Both the position numbers and the translations under genes were made by a program. Of a stretch of 34,339 nt of DNA, positions 1-8,116 are shown piece after piece. Source of the DNA: an uncultured Selenomonas sp. (GTDB lineage Bacteria; Bacillota; Negativicutes; Selenomonadales; Selenomonadaceae); assembly GCA_900552565.1 (NCBI GenBank), contig USAK01000018.1, positions 1 through 34,339 on the forward strand, given 5' to 3'. Below the pieces are notes generated by a model that did not search any database, was not told where the DNA came from, and saw only the letters and a program-made list of their open reading frames with translations. Position 1 is the first letter of the stretch. Every line of letters begins with the position of its first letter.

Positions 1-55
1 ACTGTAAATCTGTCATCTTCGGATTACGATGGTTCGAATCCATCCCTGCCCACCA
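1..55 (+). tRNA. tRNA-Tyr(GTA), 3' part, cut by window edge
   Basis: The window opens inside the anticodon arm. The anticodon GTA is at 4-6 in a ctGTAaa loop. A long variable arm follows, as expected for the class II bacterial tRNA-Tyr. The T arm is at 28-44 with TTCGAAT in its loop, then the 3' acceptor strand, a discriminator A and an encoded CCA at 53-55. The 5' half lies outside the window. Confidence 0.85.
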
Positions 56-68
56 CCTTGAATGTACA

Positions 69-92
69 GCGTCGCGCAAGCGGCGCTTTTTT
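69..92 (+). terminator. Intrinsic terminator after tRNA-Tyr
   Basis: A 7-bp GC-rich stem (69-75 with 80-86) closes a GCAA tetraloop and is followed directly by six T residues. It ends the tRNA transcript before the glycosidase gene. Confidence 0.85.
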
Positions 93-105
93 CATGCCTG
101 AAATC

Positions 106-134
106 TTGCCGCTTTTTTATAAACATGATACGAT
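106..134 (+). promoter_or_regulatory. Candidate promoter of the GH1 gene
   Basis: TTGCCG (106-111), a 17-bp spacer and TACGAT (129-134) lie about 78 bp before the start codon. A perfect inverted repeat, CTGAC-TT-GTCAG (151-162), sits just downstream of the expected transcription start, where a repressor would block initiation. The regulator is not identifiable from the window. Confidence 0.45.
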
Positions 135-208
135 GCACTTATGAATCTTGCTGACTTGTCAGTGATGAGTCGCGAAATGAATAATGAGAATAATGAATGG
201 AGCGATAG

Positions 209-1621
<1,413 letters not shown>

Positions 1622-1643
1622 AATATAAACTCGGCGCAATAAA

Positions 1644-1674
1644 AAATCCGCTCCCTGAGGGGGCGGATTTTTTT
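1644..1674. terminator. Bidirectional terminator between convergent genes
   Basis: AAATCCGCTCC and GGGGCGGATTT form a stem flanked by A and T runs on either side. It can therefore terminate both the GH1 gene (+) and the hypothetical gene at 1697-2089 (-). Confidence 0.85.
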
Positions 1675-1696
1675 GTGCTGCATAATTGTATCGAAT

Positions 1697-2089
1697 TTAT
1701 TTTTCAATCGGGCAGGAGTGGACCGTGCCGTTGCTGCGTTCCGCGGCATGTTTTCCTTCAAACAGGGCCTGGCTTACGCGGCGCATGAGTTCTTCTTCTT
1801 CAGCTGCGGCACTGAAGACAAGCTGCTTGTCCTCAGGCTGTACCTCACTCTCGAGGCCGGTGATGGCCAGCTGCAGGCGGTGGTCTTTATCTTTGCGGAA
1901 GGAATACGTCTGGCGCGTGGCCAGCCATTCAGTAATCATCTCGATGTTCTGGAAGGAGGCATTTTTGTTGTAGTCCTTGTAGACATCTGCGGCGATGGCG
2001 GCAGCGCGTTTCTTGTCCTCTGAGGCTCCGATGATGGAGAAAGCCTTCTGCTGTCCTTCGGTGATGAGTTTGGTGATGATGTAAAGCAT
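1697..2089 (-). CDS. Hypothetical protein, 130 aa
   Basis: I do not recognise this family. The start at 2089 is chosen because AAAGGAACG lies just upstream; a further-upstream in-frame ATG at 2164 would run through the tRNA-Arg terminator hairpin and is not supported. The product is soluble, rich in Ala, Glu and Lys, and has no signal peptide or membrane segment. It begins MLYIITKLITEGQQKAF and has a central stretch alternating charged and hydrophobic residues. It lies downstream of tRNA-Arg on the same strand but is separated from it by that terminator, so it is probably transcribed independently. Codon use resembles that of neighbouring genes, which supports it being real. Confidence 0.65.
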   Translation of the reverse strand: MLYIITKLITEGQQKAFSIIGASEDKKRAAAIAADVYKDYNKNASFQNIEMITEWLATRQTYSFRKDKDHRLQLAITGLESEVQPEDKQLVFSAAAEEEELMRRVSQALFEGKHAAERSNGTVHSCPIEK

Positions 2090-2142
2090 GCAATCGTTCC
2101 TTTCTATAATACCTACATCGGCAGATTTTCGCAGGTGATACG

Positions 2143-2170
2143 AAAAAAGCACTTGCCGAGGCAAGTGCTT
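2143..2170 (-). terminator. Terminator of tRNA-Arg
   Basis: Reading the minus strand, AAGCACTTGCC and its complement form a tight hairpin with a 3-nt loop, followed by six T residues (A run at 2143-2148 on the plus strand). Confidence 0.8.
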
Positions 2171-2181
2171 GTACTTTCAAA

Positions 2182-2259
2182 TGGTGACCCAGGAGGGACT
2201 CGAACCCCCGACCCTTTGATTCGTAGTCAAATACTCTAATCCAGCTGAGCTACTGAGTC
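2182..2259 (-). tRNA. tRNA-Arg(ACG)
   Basis: On the minus strand the acceptor stem GACTCAG/CTGGGTC, D arm, anticodon loop ctACGaa (anticodon complement at 2222-2224), T arm with TTCGAGT and an encoded CCA are all present. The ACG anticodon implies conversion to inosine by TadA, as is usual for bacterial CGN-reading tRNA-Arg. Confidence 0.95.
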
Positions 2260-2296
2260 ATGTTCTTGTTGGCGTTTATCGCTGTCAACGGATATT

Positions 2297-2325
2297 ATAA
2301 TATCACCTTCTGGGGATACTGTCAA
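2297..2325 (-). promoter_or_regulatory. Strong promoter of tRNA-Arg
   Basis: On the minus strand there is a perfect TTGACA (2325-2320), a 17-bp spacer and TATTAT (2302-2297), placing the start about 30 bp before the mature tRNA. A second TTGACA on the same strand lies at 2288-2283. Confidence 0.75.
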
Positions 2326-2390
2326 CACTTTTTATAAAGAAATTTCTTTTTCGGTACTTTTTTGAAATATACGGGCTCAAAAATAAAAAG

Positions 2391-2441
2391 ATGAATTAAG
2401 TTCATTTTTCCCTTTATAAAATGATTCTTTTCCGATATAAT
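2391..2441 (+). promoter_or_regulatory. Promoter/operator region of the TetR gene
   Basis: TATAAT at 2436-2441 is a good -10, with only a weak -35 (TTTATA, 2413-2418). Just upstream, ATGAA-N5-TTCAT (2391-2405) is a perfect inverted repeat that could be an operator, perhaps for the TetR protein encoded downstream. The operator role is inference. Confidence 0.4.
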
Positions 2442-2490
2442 AGAATAGTCAACAGAAGACAGGTATTTCTTATAGACGGGAGCGATACGA

Positions 2491-3093
2491 ATGGAAGAGA
2501 AGATGGGACGCAGAGAGAGAAAGAAACTGCTGTCACGCAAGGCAATCCTCGATGCCGCTGTCCGCGAGTTTTCCCGCCAGGGCTTCAAGGAAACGTCCAT
2601 TGCTGATATCATGAATGCCGCTGACCTCGGCCTTGGCACGTTCTACAACTACTTCGAGTCGAAGGAAGAGATTCTCATGTGCCTGCTCGGACGCTTTGTA
2701 CAGGAAGTCAATGCGGAACTGCAGTGCATGCGTGAGGCGAAACGGCCTTCCTATGAACTTTTGGAAGCGGGCAGTGCCATCACGGCGCGTTTCCTCGATG
2801 AGAACCGTTTTCTGCTGCCGCTGTTCCTTTCGGCAGCGGAGCACTCGGCCAAACCGCAGGCGAAAGCAGCGAAAGGCATGACAACGCCTGGGTTTAAGTC
2901 CATATTTGAGGACATTCTGCGGCAGGGGCAGGCAGCGGGAGAAATCCGCGACGATGTGCCGGCAGACCTCATTGCGGAAATGTTCCATTCCATTTATCAG
3001 GCGGCGGCCTTCAGCCGTCTGCCTATCAGCTTCCAGCAGAATGTAGCGCTCAAGACGCGCCTGCTGCTTTCGGGCATCCGCAGGCAGTCATAA
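2491..3093 (+). CDS. TetR/AcrR-family transcriptional regulator
   Basis: A 200-residue one-component regulator. Residues about 10-60 form the TetR DNA-binding domain: RKAILDAAVREFSRQGF, then TSIADIMNAADLGLGTFYNYF, matching the family helix-turn-helix with its Gly-Thr-Phe-Tyr-Asn-Tyr-Phe end. The remaining ~140 residues are the helical ligand/dimer domain, whose ligand cannot be read from sequence. The start at 2491 follows GGGAGCG at a suitable distance; ATG at 2503 is an alternative. The gene ends 86 bp before ahbC on the same strand, so it may control the ahbC-ahbD pair. The intergenic palindromes at 3121-3151 are candidate binding sites. Confidence 0.9.
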   Translation: MEEKMGRRERKKLLSRKAILDAAVREFSRQGFKETSIADIMNAADLGLGTFYNYFESKEEILMCLLGRFVQEVNAELQCMREAKRPSYELLEAGSAITARFLDENRFLLPLFLSAAEHSAKPQAKAAKGMTTPGFKSIFEDILRQGQAAGEIRDDVPADLIAEMFHSIYQAAAFSRLPISFQQNVALKTRLLLSGIRRQS

Positions 3094-3120
3094 ACGCTGT
3101 AAAGGCTGTAGGGAATGAAA

Positions 3121-3151
3121 CTGTCTTTGGGACAGCCATGTGCTGCTGTCC
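3121..3151 (+). promoter_or_regulatory. Overlapping palindromes before ahbC
   Basis: CTGTC (3121-3125) can pair with GACAG (3131-3135). Alternatively GGACAGC (3130-3136) can pair with GCTGTCC (3145-3151). The two share the central segment and are mutually exclusive as RNA helices. As DNA they are two overlapping inverted repeats, a plausible operator for the adjacent TetR protein. Confidence 0.4.
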
Positions 3152-3179
3152 TGCAACTTTATATCTTGGGAGAAAATGT

Positions 3180-4370
3180 ATGATTAGTGTAACAAAACTT
3201 TTATTCGCACGGGAATACTTTGGTGACCGCCTGCGTTATACGAAAAACGCGCATACGATGCGCAATGGTGCGGCTGAAGGTGTGGGCCCTGTCGTCGTCT
3301 GGAACTCGACGAAGACCTGCAATCTGAAATGCATGCATTGTTATATGAAGTCAGATGCCAAGAAATACAAGAATGAGCTGACGACGGAAGAAGCCAAGAA
3401 GTTCATCGATGACCTTGCAGATTTCCATGTGCCGGTGCTGCTGTTCTCCGGCGGCGAGCCATTGATTCGCCCGGACTTCTTTGAACTCGCGGCCTATGCA
3501 CAGGCAAAAGGCGTGCGTCCGACGCTTTCGACGAACGGCACGCTGATTACGCGCGAAGTCGCGCAGCGCATCAAGGATATCGGTGTCGGCTATGTCGGCA
3601 TCTCGCTCGACGGCCTTAAAGATGTCAACGATAAATTCCGCGGCGTCGAAGGTGCTTATGAAAAAGCCATGCAGGGCATCAAGAACTGCGTAGCCGTTGG
3701 CCAGCGCGTCGGCCTGCGTTTCACAATCAACCACCACAATATCCAGGAGCTTGACCGTATCTTCGATTTTATTGAAGAAGAAAATATCAACCGTGTCTGC
3801 TTCTACCATCTCGTTTACTCCGGACGCGGCGAACAGATGATGGACCAGGATGTCACGCCGGAAGAATCGCGCCGTGCGATGGATACAATTATCCGCCGCA
3901 CAAAGGATTTTGAGGAGCGCGGCCTGCAGAAGGAAATTCTCACGGTCGACAATCACTGCGATGGTCCGTATATGTATCTCAAAGCCCTCGAAGCCGGCGA
4001 TATGGAGACGGCCGCCCAAATCAAGAACTATATCTCGATGAACGGCGGCAACCGCTCGGGCATTGCCTTTGGCGAGGTTGACCCGTTGGGCTATGTTCAT
4101 CCGGACCAGTTCACGCAGCATCATACGTTCGGCAACGTGCGTGAGCGCAAGTTCGGCGATATCTGGCAGGATACGTCGAATCCCATCATGGCAGGTCTTA
4201 AAGACCGCAAGCCGCTGCTCAAAGGACGCTGCGCGAAATGCAAATGGCTCGACAACTGCAACGGCAATTTCCGCACGCGTGCTGAGGCGCGGACGGGCGA
4301 CTTCTGGGAGTCGGATCCGAGCTGCTATCTGACGGATGAGGAAATCGGACTGACGGAGGAAAAGAAATGA
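3180..4370 (+). CDS. ahbC: AhbC-like radical SAM heme-biosynthesis protein (NirJ1 type)
   Basis: A 396-residue radical SAM/SPASM protein. AhbC removes two acetate side chains from 12,18-didecarboxysiroheme to give Fe-coproporphyrin III in the siroheme-dependent heme pathway. The SAM [4Fe-4S] cysteines are C47, C51 and C54 (CNLKCMHC), followed by the SAM-binding FSGGEP motif. The C-terminal auxiliary-cluster cysteines are C351, C354, C360 and C382. The N-terminal ISVTKLLFAREYFGDRLRY is typical of NirJ1/AhbC proteins, which distinguishes it from generic SPASM proteins. ATG 3180 is preferred over an upstream in-frame ATG at 3138 because GGGAGA stands just before it and homology begins there. It overlaps ahbD by the four bases ATGA, indicating translational coupling. 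AhbA/AhbB and siroheme synthase are not in this window. Confidence 0.82.
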   Translation: MISVTKLLFAREYFGDRLRYTKNAHTMRNGAAEGVGPVVVWNSTKTCNLKCMHCYMKSDAKKYKNELTTEEAKKFIDDLADFHVPVLLFSGGEPLIRPDFFELAAYAQAKGVRPTLSTNGTLITREVAQRIKDIGVGYVGISLDGLKDVNDKFRGVEGAYEKAMQGIKNCVAVGQRVGLRFTINHHNIQELDRIFDFIEEENINRVCFYHLVYSGRGEQMMDQDVTPEESRRAMDTIIRRTKDFEERGLQKEILTVDNHCDGPYMYLKALEAGDMETAAQIKNYISMNGGNRSGIAFGEVDPLGYVHPDQFTQHHTFGNVRERKFGDIWQDTSNPIMAGLKDRKPLLKGRCAKCKWLDNCNGNFRTRAEARTGDFWESDPSCYLTDEEIGLTEEKK

Positions 4371-5365
4371 AAATCATCTCGTGGAACACGACAAATGCCT
4401 GCAATATGTACTGTGCCCACTGCTACCGTGAGGCAGGCTGCAAGGCTGAGGAAGAACTCAGCACCGAAGAGGGCAAGAAACTCCTGCGCGAGATTGCCAA
4501 AGCCGGTTTTAAAATCATGATTTTCTCGGGCGGCGAGCCTTTGATGCGCCCCGACATCCTCGAGCTCGTCAAATACGCTTCGGACCTCCATATGATTCCT
4601 GTCTTTGGCACGAACGGCACGCTGATTACGCTTGACATGGCGAAGAAGCTCAAGGAAGCCGGTGCCCGTGCGATGGGCATCTCGCTTGATTCTCTCGACC
4701 CAGCCAAGCATGATAAATTCCGCAGCTTCCCCGGCGGTTGGGAAGGTGCCGTACAGGGCATGAAGAACTGCCGTGCCGTCGGACTGCCGTTCCAGATTCA
4801 TACGACAGTCATGGACTGGAATCAGGGCGAACTTGAGGCCATGACGGATTTTGCTGTCGAGATTGGCGCCAAGGCACATCATTTCTTCTTCCTCGTGCCG
4901 ACGGGACGCGCCAAGACGATTGAAGAAGAGTCGCTGCGTGCGGAGCAGTATGAAGACGTGCTCACGCGCATCATGAAGAAGCAGCAGGAAGTCGACATTG
5001 AGCTTAAACCGACGTGTGCGCCGCAGTTTCTGCGCATCGCGGACCAGCTTGGGTATAAAACGCGCTTTCACAGAGGCTGCCTTGCAGGCCTTTCCTACTG
5101 TATCATCAGCCCGCGCGGCAAGGTACAGCCGTGTGCTTACCTCAATATGGAGCTCGGCGATGTGCGCGAGACGCCGTTTGATGAGATCTGGGCCAAGAAT
5201 GAAGTCCTGCAGAAGCTGCGCACGCTCGACTACAGTGGCGGCTGCGGCTCCTGCCAGTACAAGGGCGCCTGCGGCGGCTGCCGTGCGCGTGCTGCCTACT
5301 ATCATAATGGCGATTACATGAGCGAAGAACCATGGTGCCTTTATCACGGCCGCCGTGGTGAATGA
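4367..5365 (+). CDS. ahbD: AhbD-like radical SAM heme synthase (NirJ2 type)
   Basis: A 332-residue radical SAM/SPASM protein. AhbD performs the last step of the alternative pathway, oxidative decarboxylation of two propionates of Fe-coproporphyrin III to the vinyl groups of heme b. The SAM cluster is C12, C16 and C19 (CNMYCAHC), followed by FSGGEP. The C-terminal half has the SPASM-type cysteines: CAYLNMELGDV, then CGSCQYKGACGGC and a final Cys near the end. It starts within the stop of ahbC, so the two enzymes should be made together. Assignment of AhbC versus AhbD within the pair rests on order, length and the longer N-terminus of AhbC, so a swap or a related tetrapyrrole function cannot be fully excluded. 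Confidence 0.8.
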   Translation: MKIISWNTTNACNMYCAHCYREAGCKAEEELSTEEGKKLLREIAKAGFKIMIFSGGEPLMRPDILELVKYASDLHMIPVFGTNGTLITLDMAKKLKEAGARAMGISLDSLDPAKHDKFRSFPGGWEGAVQGMKNCRAVGLPFQIHTTVMDWNQGELEAMTDFAVEIGAKAHHFFFLVPTGRAKTIEEESLRAEQYEDVLTRIMKKQQEVDIELKPTCAPQFLRIADQLGYKTRFHRGCLAGLSYCIISPRGKVQPCAYLNMELGDVRETPFDEIWAKNEVLQKLRTLDYSGGCGSCQYKGACGGCRARAAYYHNGDYMSEEPWCLYHGRRGE

Positions 5366-5380
5366 TTCCTTACATAAACG

Positions 5381-5433
5381 AAAAGGCAAAAAAAACGCGG
5401 ACCCTTTGGGAACGCGTTTTTTCTTTGCCTTTT
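5381..5433. terminator. Bidirectional terminator between ahbD and the DUF4405-like gene
   Basis: AAAAGGCAAA...AACGCG pairs with CGCGTT...TTTGCCTTTT in a long nested hairpin with A and T runs on the two sides. It serves the convergent genes on both strands. Confidence 0.8.
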
Positions 5434-5438
5434 ATTAT

Positions 5439-5684
5439 TTACCGAGATTTACCGAGCTGCTTTTTCGCCACGGCCTTGACCCACTGCCAGTGCCAGACCA
5501 GATGGAAGAGCAGTCCAACCATCATGATGTAGCCGCTGTAGGTATGGATGTTGGTAACAATCCCCTTGACGGCACGTCCATTGCCGAGACCGGCAAACAG
5601 GTGAAAGTCGAGCACGATGCCCGTGGCGATGCAGATAAGACCGCTGAAGAAGAGCAGCAGGTCGAGATAAAAATTCTTTTTCAT
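5439..5684 (-). CDS. Small DUF4405-like membrane protein, 81 aa
   Basis: Two hydrophobic segments, about residues 8-27 and 47-67, span the membrane. The second is preceded by IHTYSGY and followed by LFHLVWHWQW, the His-containing pattern of DUF4405-type small membrane proteins, which resemble di-heme cytochrome b subunits. H28, the His in the NIHTYSG segment and the HLVWH pair are possible heme ligands, but heme binding is inference. AAGAAGGG precedes the start. It converges on the heme genes ahbC/ahbD without sharing their transcript. It may be an electron-transfer or scaffold subunit; no partner is encoded beside it. Confidence 0.7.
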   Translation of the reverse strand: MKKNFYLDLLLFFSGLICIATGIVLDFHLFAGLGNGRAVKGIVTNIHTYSGYIMMVGLLFHLVWHWQWVKAVAKKQLGKSR

Positions 5685-5790
5685 AGAGACCCTTCTTTCT
5701 GTCGGAGGTACTTCACTTGGTTTCAGTCTAACGAAACCGGCTGAAAATCAGGTGTAGAATCTATGAAAATGAGATGAGATTTTCTTATCT

Positions 5791-5996
5791 TTAGGCTTCC
5801 GGCTTCAGTCTGCGGTTCCATCTGATATGGAAAATTCCTGCATGAGCGTTGGAAAGGTGATGTTCATGGCCGTTTCGATGACGACGCCGGTAAATGACAG
5901 CAGTCCGGCCGCGATGATGGAAAGAAAAAAGCGCAGGTCAGCCCGGCGCTCGAATGGGGGCATGGCCGAAGCATGTGTAGATTTTCTGACAGACAT
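5791..5996 (-). pseudogene. Remnant of an MFS drug exporter (N-terminus joined to C-terminal tail)
   Basis: Reading begins at 5996 with an AAGGAG site. The first ~60 residues include one membrane helix and the segment ETAMNITFPTLMQEFSIS, the start of DHA2/EmrB-type MFS exporters. The frame then stops at 5805, after one of the usual 12-14 helices. In another frame, 5820-5791 reads WNRRLKPEA-stop, which looks like the C-terminal tail of such a transporter. This suggests that a single out-of-frame internal deletion removed roughly 1.2 kb; the deletion size is inferred from typical family length. It lies 4 bp after the broken marR gene, in the usual regulator-exporter order. Confidence 0.65.
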
Positions 5997-6000
5997 AGGA

Positions 6001-6506
6001 TTAAGACTCCTTTTCTTTTGATGATGTTGCATCTTTGGGGCCGGGCTGCTCAGCAAAGTCAGTAAAAATGGATTTTACCGGCTGAATCTCAGCAGCGACA
6101 CGGTCAATGACACGAATCGCTGTGTTCATATCCTCGGAGGAAAGACCGTTGAGCCGTTCGTTGAGCCAATGATGGAAATCATAGACATAATGCTTATAAA
6201 TGCTGTTGCCGCTGGGGGTCAGCTGCACGGAAAAAACGCGCCGGTCAGAGGCCTGACGAATTTTTTGACATAGCCAAGGGCAGTCAGCTTGTTGAGAGAG
6301 CGCGTGATGCTCGGGGCGGTGCCGTTCATGAGATGGCTGACATCACCGACGCGCACAATGTCCTGCTGCGACTGCAGCTGGTGGATGACATCGATGATGC
6401 GGACAAGCCGCGGCGTGAGGCCCTGCGGCAGCTCCGGCATGCTTTCGCAGATATGCCTCGCTGTATGGCAGGCCAGCAGAAAGCGTTTGGTTAATTGTAT
6501 ATCCAT
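6001..6506 (-). pseudogene. MarR-family regulator with a frameshift
   Basis: Two overlapping frames together make one MarR protein of about 165 residues. The N-terminal frame (6506-6219) carries the winged-helix core VGDVSHLMNGTAPSITRSLN and LTALGYVKK, then becomes nonsense. The C-terminal frame (to 6001) continues with DRRVFSVQLTPSG, the MarR wing and following helix. Adding one base to the six-T tract at 6261-6266 restores a continuous VKKIRQASDRRVF reading. It may therefore be a real null mutation, a phase-variable tract or a sequencing error. Its own promoter and a palindromic operator are intact upstream. Confidence 0.8.
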
Positions 6507-6531
6507 GAGATAATGGTCGTTCCTTTCTTTA

Positions 6532-6543
6532 GATAATTATCTT
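6532..6543. promoter_or_regulatory. Candidate MarR operator
   Basis: AGATAATTATCT is a perfect 12-bp palindrome. It lies between the -10 of the marR promoter and the marR start, at about +5 to +16 of the expected transcript, where MarR proteins commonly bind for autorepression. Confidence 0.6.
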
Positions 6544-6554
6544 AGGGAAATAAA

Positions 6555-6582
6555 TTATAACAGCAAAACCCGATAAGTCAAG
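6555..6582 (-). promoter_or_regulatory. Promoter of the marR-MFS unit
   Basis: On the minus strand: TTGACT (6582-6577), a 16-bp spacer and a perfect TATAAT (6560-6555). The unit it serves is broken, but the promoter is still near consensus. Confidence 0.7.
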
Positions 6583-6641
6583 TCAGACGATTTTTGCTGC
6601 AGTACCGGAAAAGAAACGAATTGATTTTTTTAGGGGAATTG

Positions 6642-6666
6642 GGTAGAATGAGTTTGATTCTCTACC
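6642..6666. promoter_or_regulatory. Inverted repeat before the MFS exporter gene
   Basis: GGTAGA (6642-6647) and TCTACC (6661-6666) form an inverted repeat 48 bp before the exporter start. It could be an operator or a leader hairpin. It differs in sequence from the MarR palindrome at 6532-6543. Confidence 0.3.
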
Positions 6667-6713
6667 AAGGAATACGAGAGGTATTTTTGATATTTATGGA
6701 TTCGTGGTGACTT

Positions 6714-8063
6714 ATGAAAGTAACAAATCGCAGCAAAATTCTTTTTATCATGATGATGTCGTCGTTTGTGACGCCATTTACAAGCAGTGCCCTGACGCTT
6801 TCCCTGCCAGACATCGGCAGTGCCTATGCAGCTTCAGCCAACGAGCTTGGCTGGGTGCTGGAGATTTTTCTGCTGGTCTCCATTGTCTTTCTGCTGCCCA
6901 TGGGCAAGCTGGCCGACCGGCTGGGCAAGCGGCGCATCTTTTTCTGGGGGACGATACTGTTTACGGTATCATCCTTTCTCTGTATTTTTACGCCGGATAT
7001 GACTTTTCTGCTGGCAGCGCGGGGACTGCAGGGGTTGGCGGCGGCGATGCTCTATGCGACGAATATGTCCATTGTGGCACTTGCTTTCCCGCCGGAAAAA
7101 CGAGGCTGGGCACTTGGCTGGATGGTCTCGATGGTCTATGTCGGTCTGGCCTGCGGTCCGGTTCTTGGCGGACTGCTCAATTATTATGCCGGCTGGCAGA
7201 GCATCTTTGTTTTCATTACCTTGGCCTGTCTTGCCTGCGTGCTCGCGACGAAGTATTATCTGCATGAAGAATGGCTTGCACAGAACGCCACGGGTGTGGA
7301 TGCGAAAGGCGCGGTGCTCTATGGCATTGCCATGGTGCTCGCGATGTTCGGCCTTTCGGAGCTTGCCAATCTTTCCTGGGCGTGGGGCGTGCTCTTGGGC
7401 GGCCTTTTTGTCTTTGGCTTTTTTGTACGTCATGAGCTGGGGGCAAAAGACCCTATTTTGCCGCTTTACATCCTGTCCGGCAACAGGGAATTCTCCTTAT
7501 CGAATCTCGCGGCCATGATTAACTATAGTGCGACATTCGGCATCAGCTTCCTGCTTTCCATTTATTTGCAGTCGATTCTCGGCCTTTCGTCGCGTGAAGC
7601 TGGCTTCATGATGCTGATTCAGCCTATCGTCATGGCTATGCTTTCTCCCGTGACAGGAAAACTCTCCGATAAGCATGCACCGGGGAAACTCGCTTCTCTG
7701 GGCATGGGCGTTACTGCTTTGGGACTTTTGGGGCTGGTTTTCGCTGTTCACCTGCGGTCTCTCTGGCTCGTCGTGCCCGTAGTCATGGTCATTGGCGTGG
7801 GCTTTGCCTTGTTTGCCGCGCCGAACAACAATGCCATCATGGGCTCGGTGCCAAAGAAATACTACAGTCTGGCAACATCGATGCTCGGCACGGTGCGCCT
7901 GGTCGGGCAGGTCACGTCCGTGGCCATTGTGACGATGCTTTTGTCACTGGATTGGAATTTCCTGACGCCAAGTGATGAACTTCTGCGCAATATCGAGATA
8001 TCGTTTATCGTCTTTACGATTCTCTGCACGATAGGCGTTGTACCCTCGGCGGCCCGTAAATAA
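6714..8063 (+). CDS. MFS transporter, DHA2-like drug exporter
   Basis: A 449-residue polytopic membrane protein that appears complete. The loop after the second helix reads GKLADRLGKRRIF, the MFS signature A (G-x-L-aD-r-x-G-r-k/r). Another family feature is the long helix with GLACGPVLGGLL, matching the antiporter motif C (GP..GG) of drug:proton exporters. The substrate is not predictable, but the similarity is to multidrug exporters. The start has a weak GGTGA. It is transcribed divergently from the broken marR-MFS unit. With that unit inactive, it is the only exporter of this type left in the window. Confidence 0.87.
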   Translation: MKVTNRSKILFIMMMSSFVTPFTSSALTLSLPDIGSAYAASANELGWVLEIFLLVSIVFLLPMGKLADRLGKRRIFFWGTILFTVSSFLCIFTPDMTFLLAARGLQGLAAAMLYATNMSIVALAFPPEKRGWALGWMVSMVYVGLACGPVLGGLLNYYAGWQSIFVFITLACLACVLATKYYLHEEWLAQNATGVDAKGAVLYGIAMVLAMFGLSELANLSWAWGVLLGGLFVFGFFVRHELGAKDPILPLYILSGNREFSLSNLAAMINYSATFGISFLLSIYLQSILGLSSREAGFMMLIQPIVMAMLSPVTGKLSDKHAPGKLASLGMGVTALGLLGLVFAVHLRSLWLVVPVVMVIGVGFALFAAPNNNAIMGSVPKKYYSLATSMLGTVRLVGQVTSVAIVTMLLSLDWNFLTPSDELLRNIEISFIVFTILCTIGVVPSAARK

Positions 8064-8074
8064 AATGCACCAAT

Positions 8075-8116
8075 AAAAAATTCTCTCCATGCCCGCAGAC
8101 AGGAGAGAATTTTTTT
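8075..8116. terminator. Bidirectional terminator between MFS and nagA
   Basis: AAAAAATTCTCTCC pairs with GGAGAGAATTTTTTT. The T run reaches the nagA stop codon from the other side, so both convergent genes use it. Confidence 0.85.
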
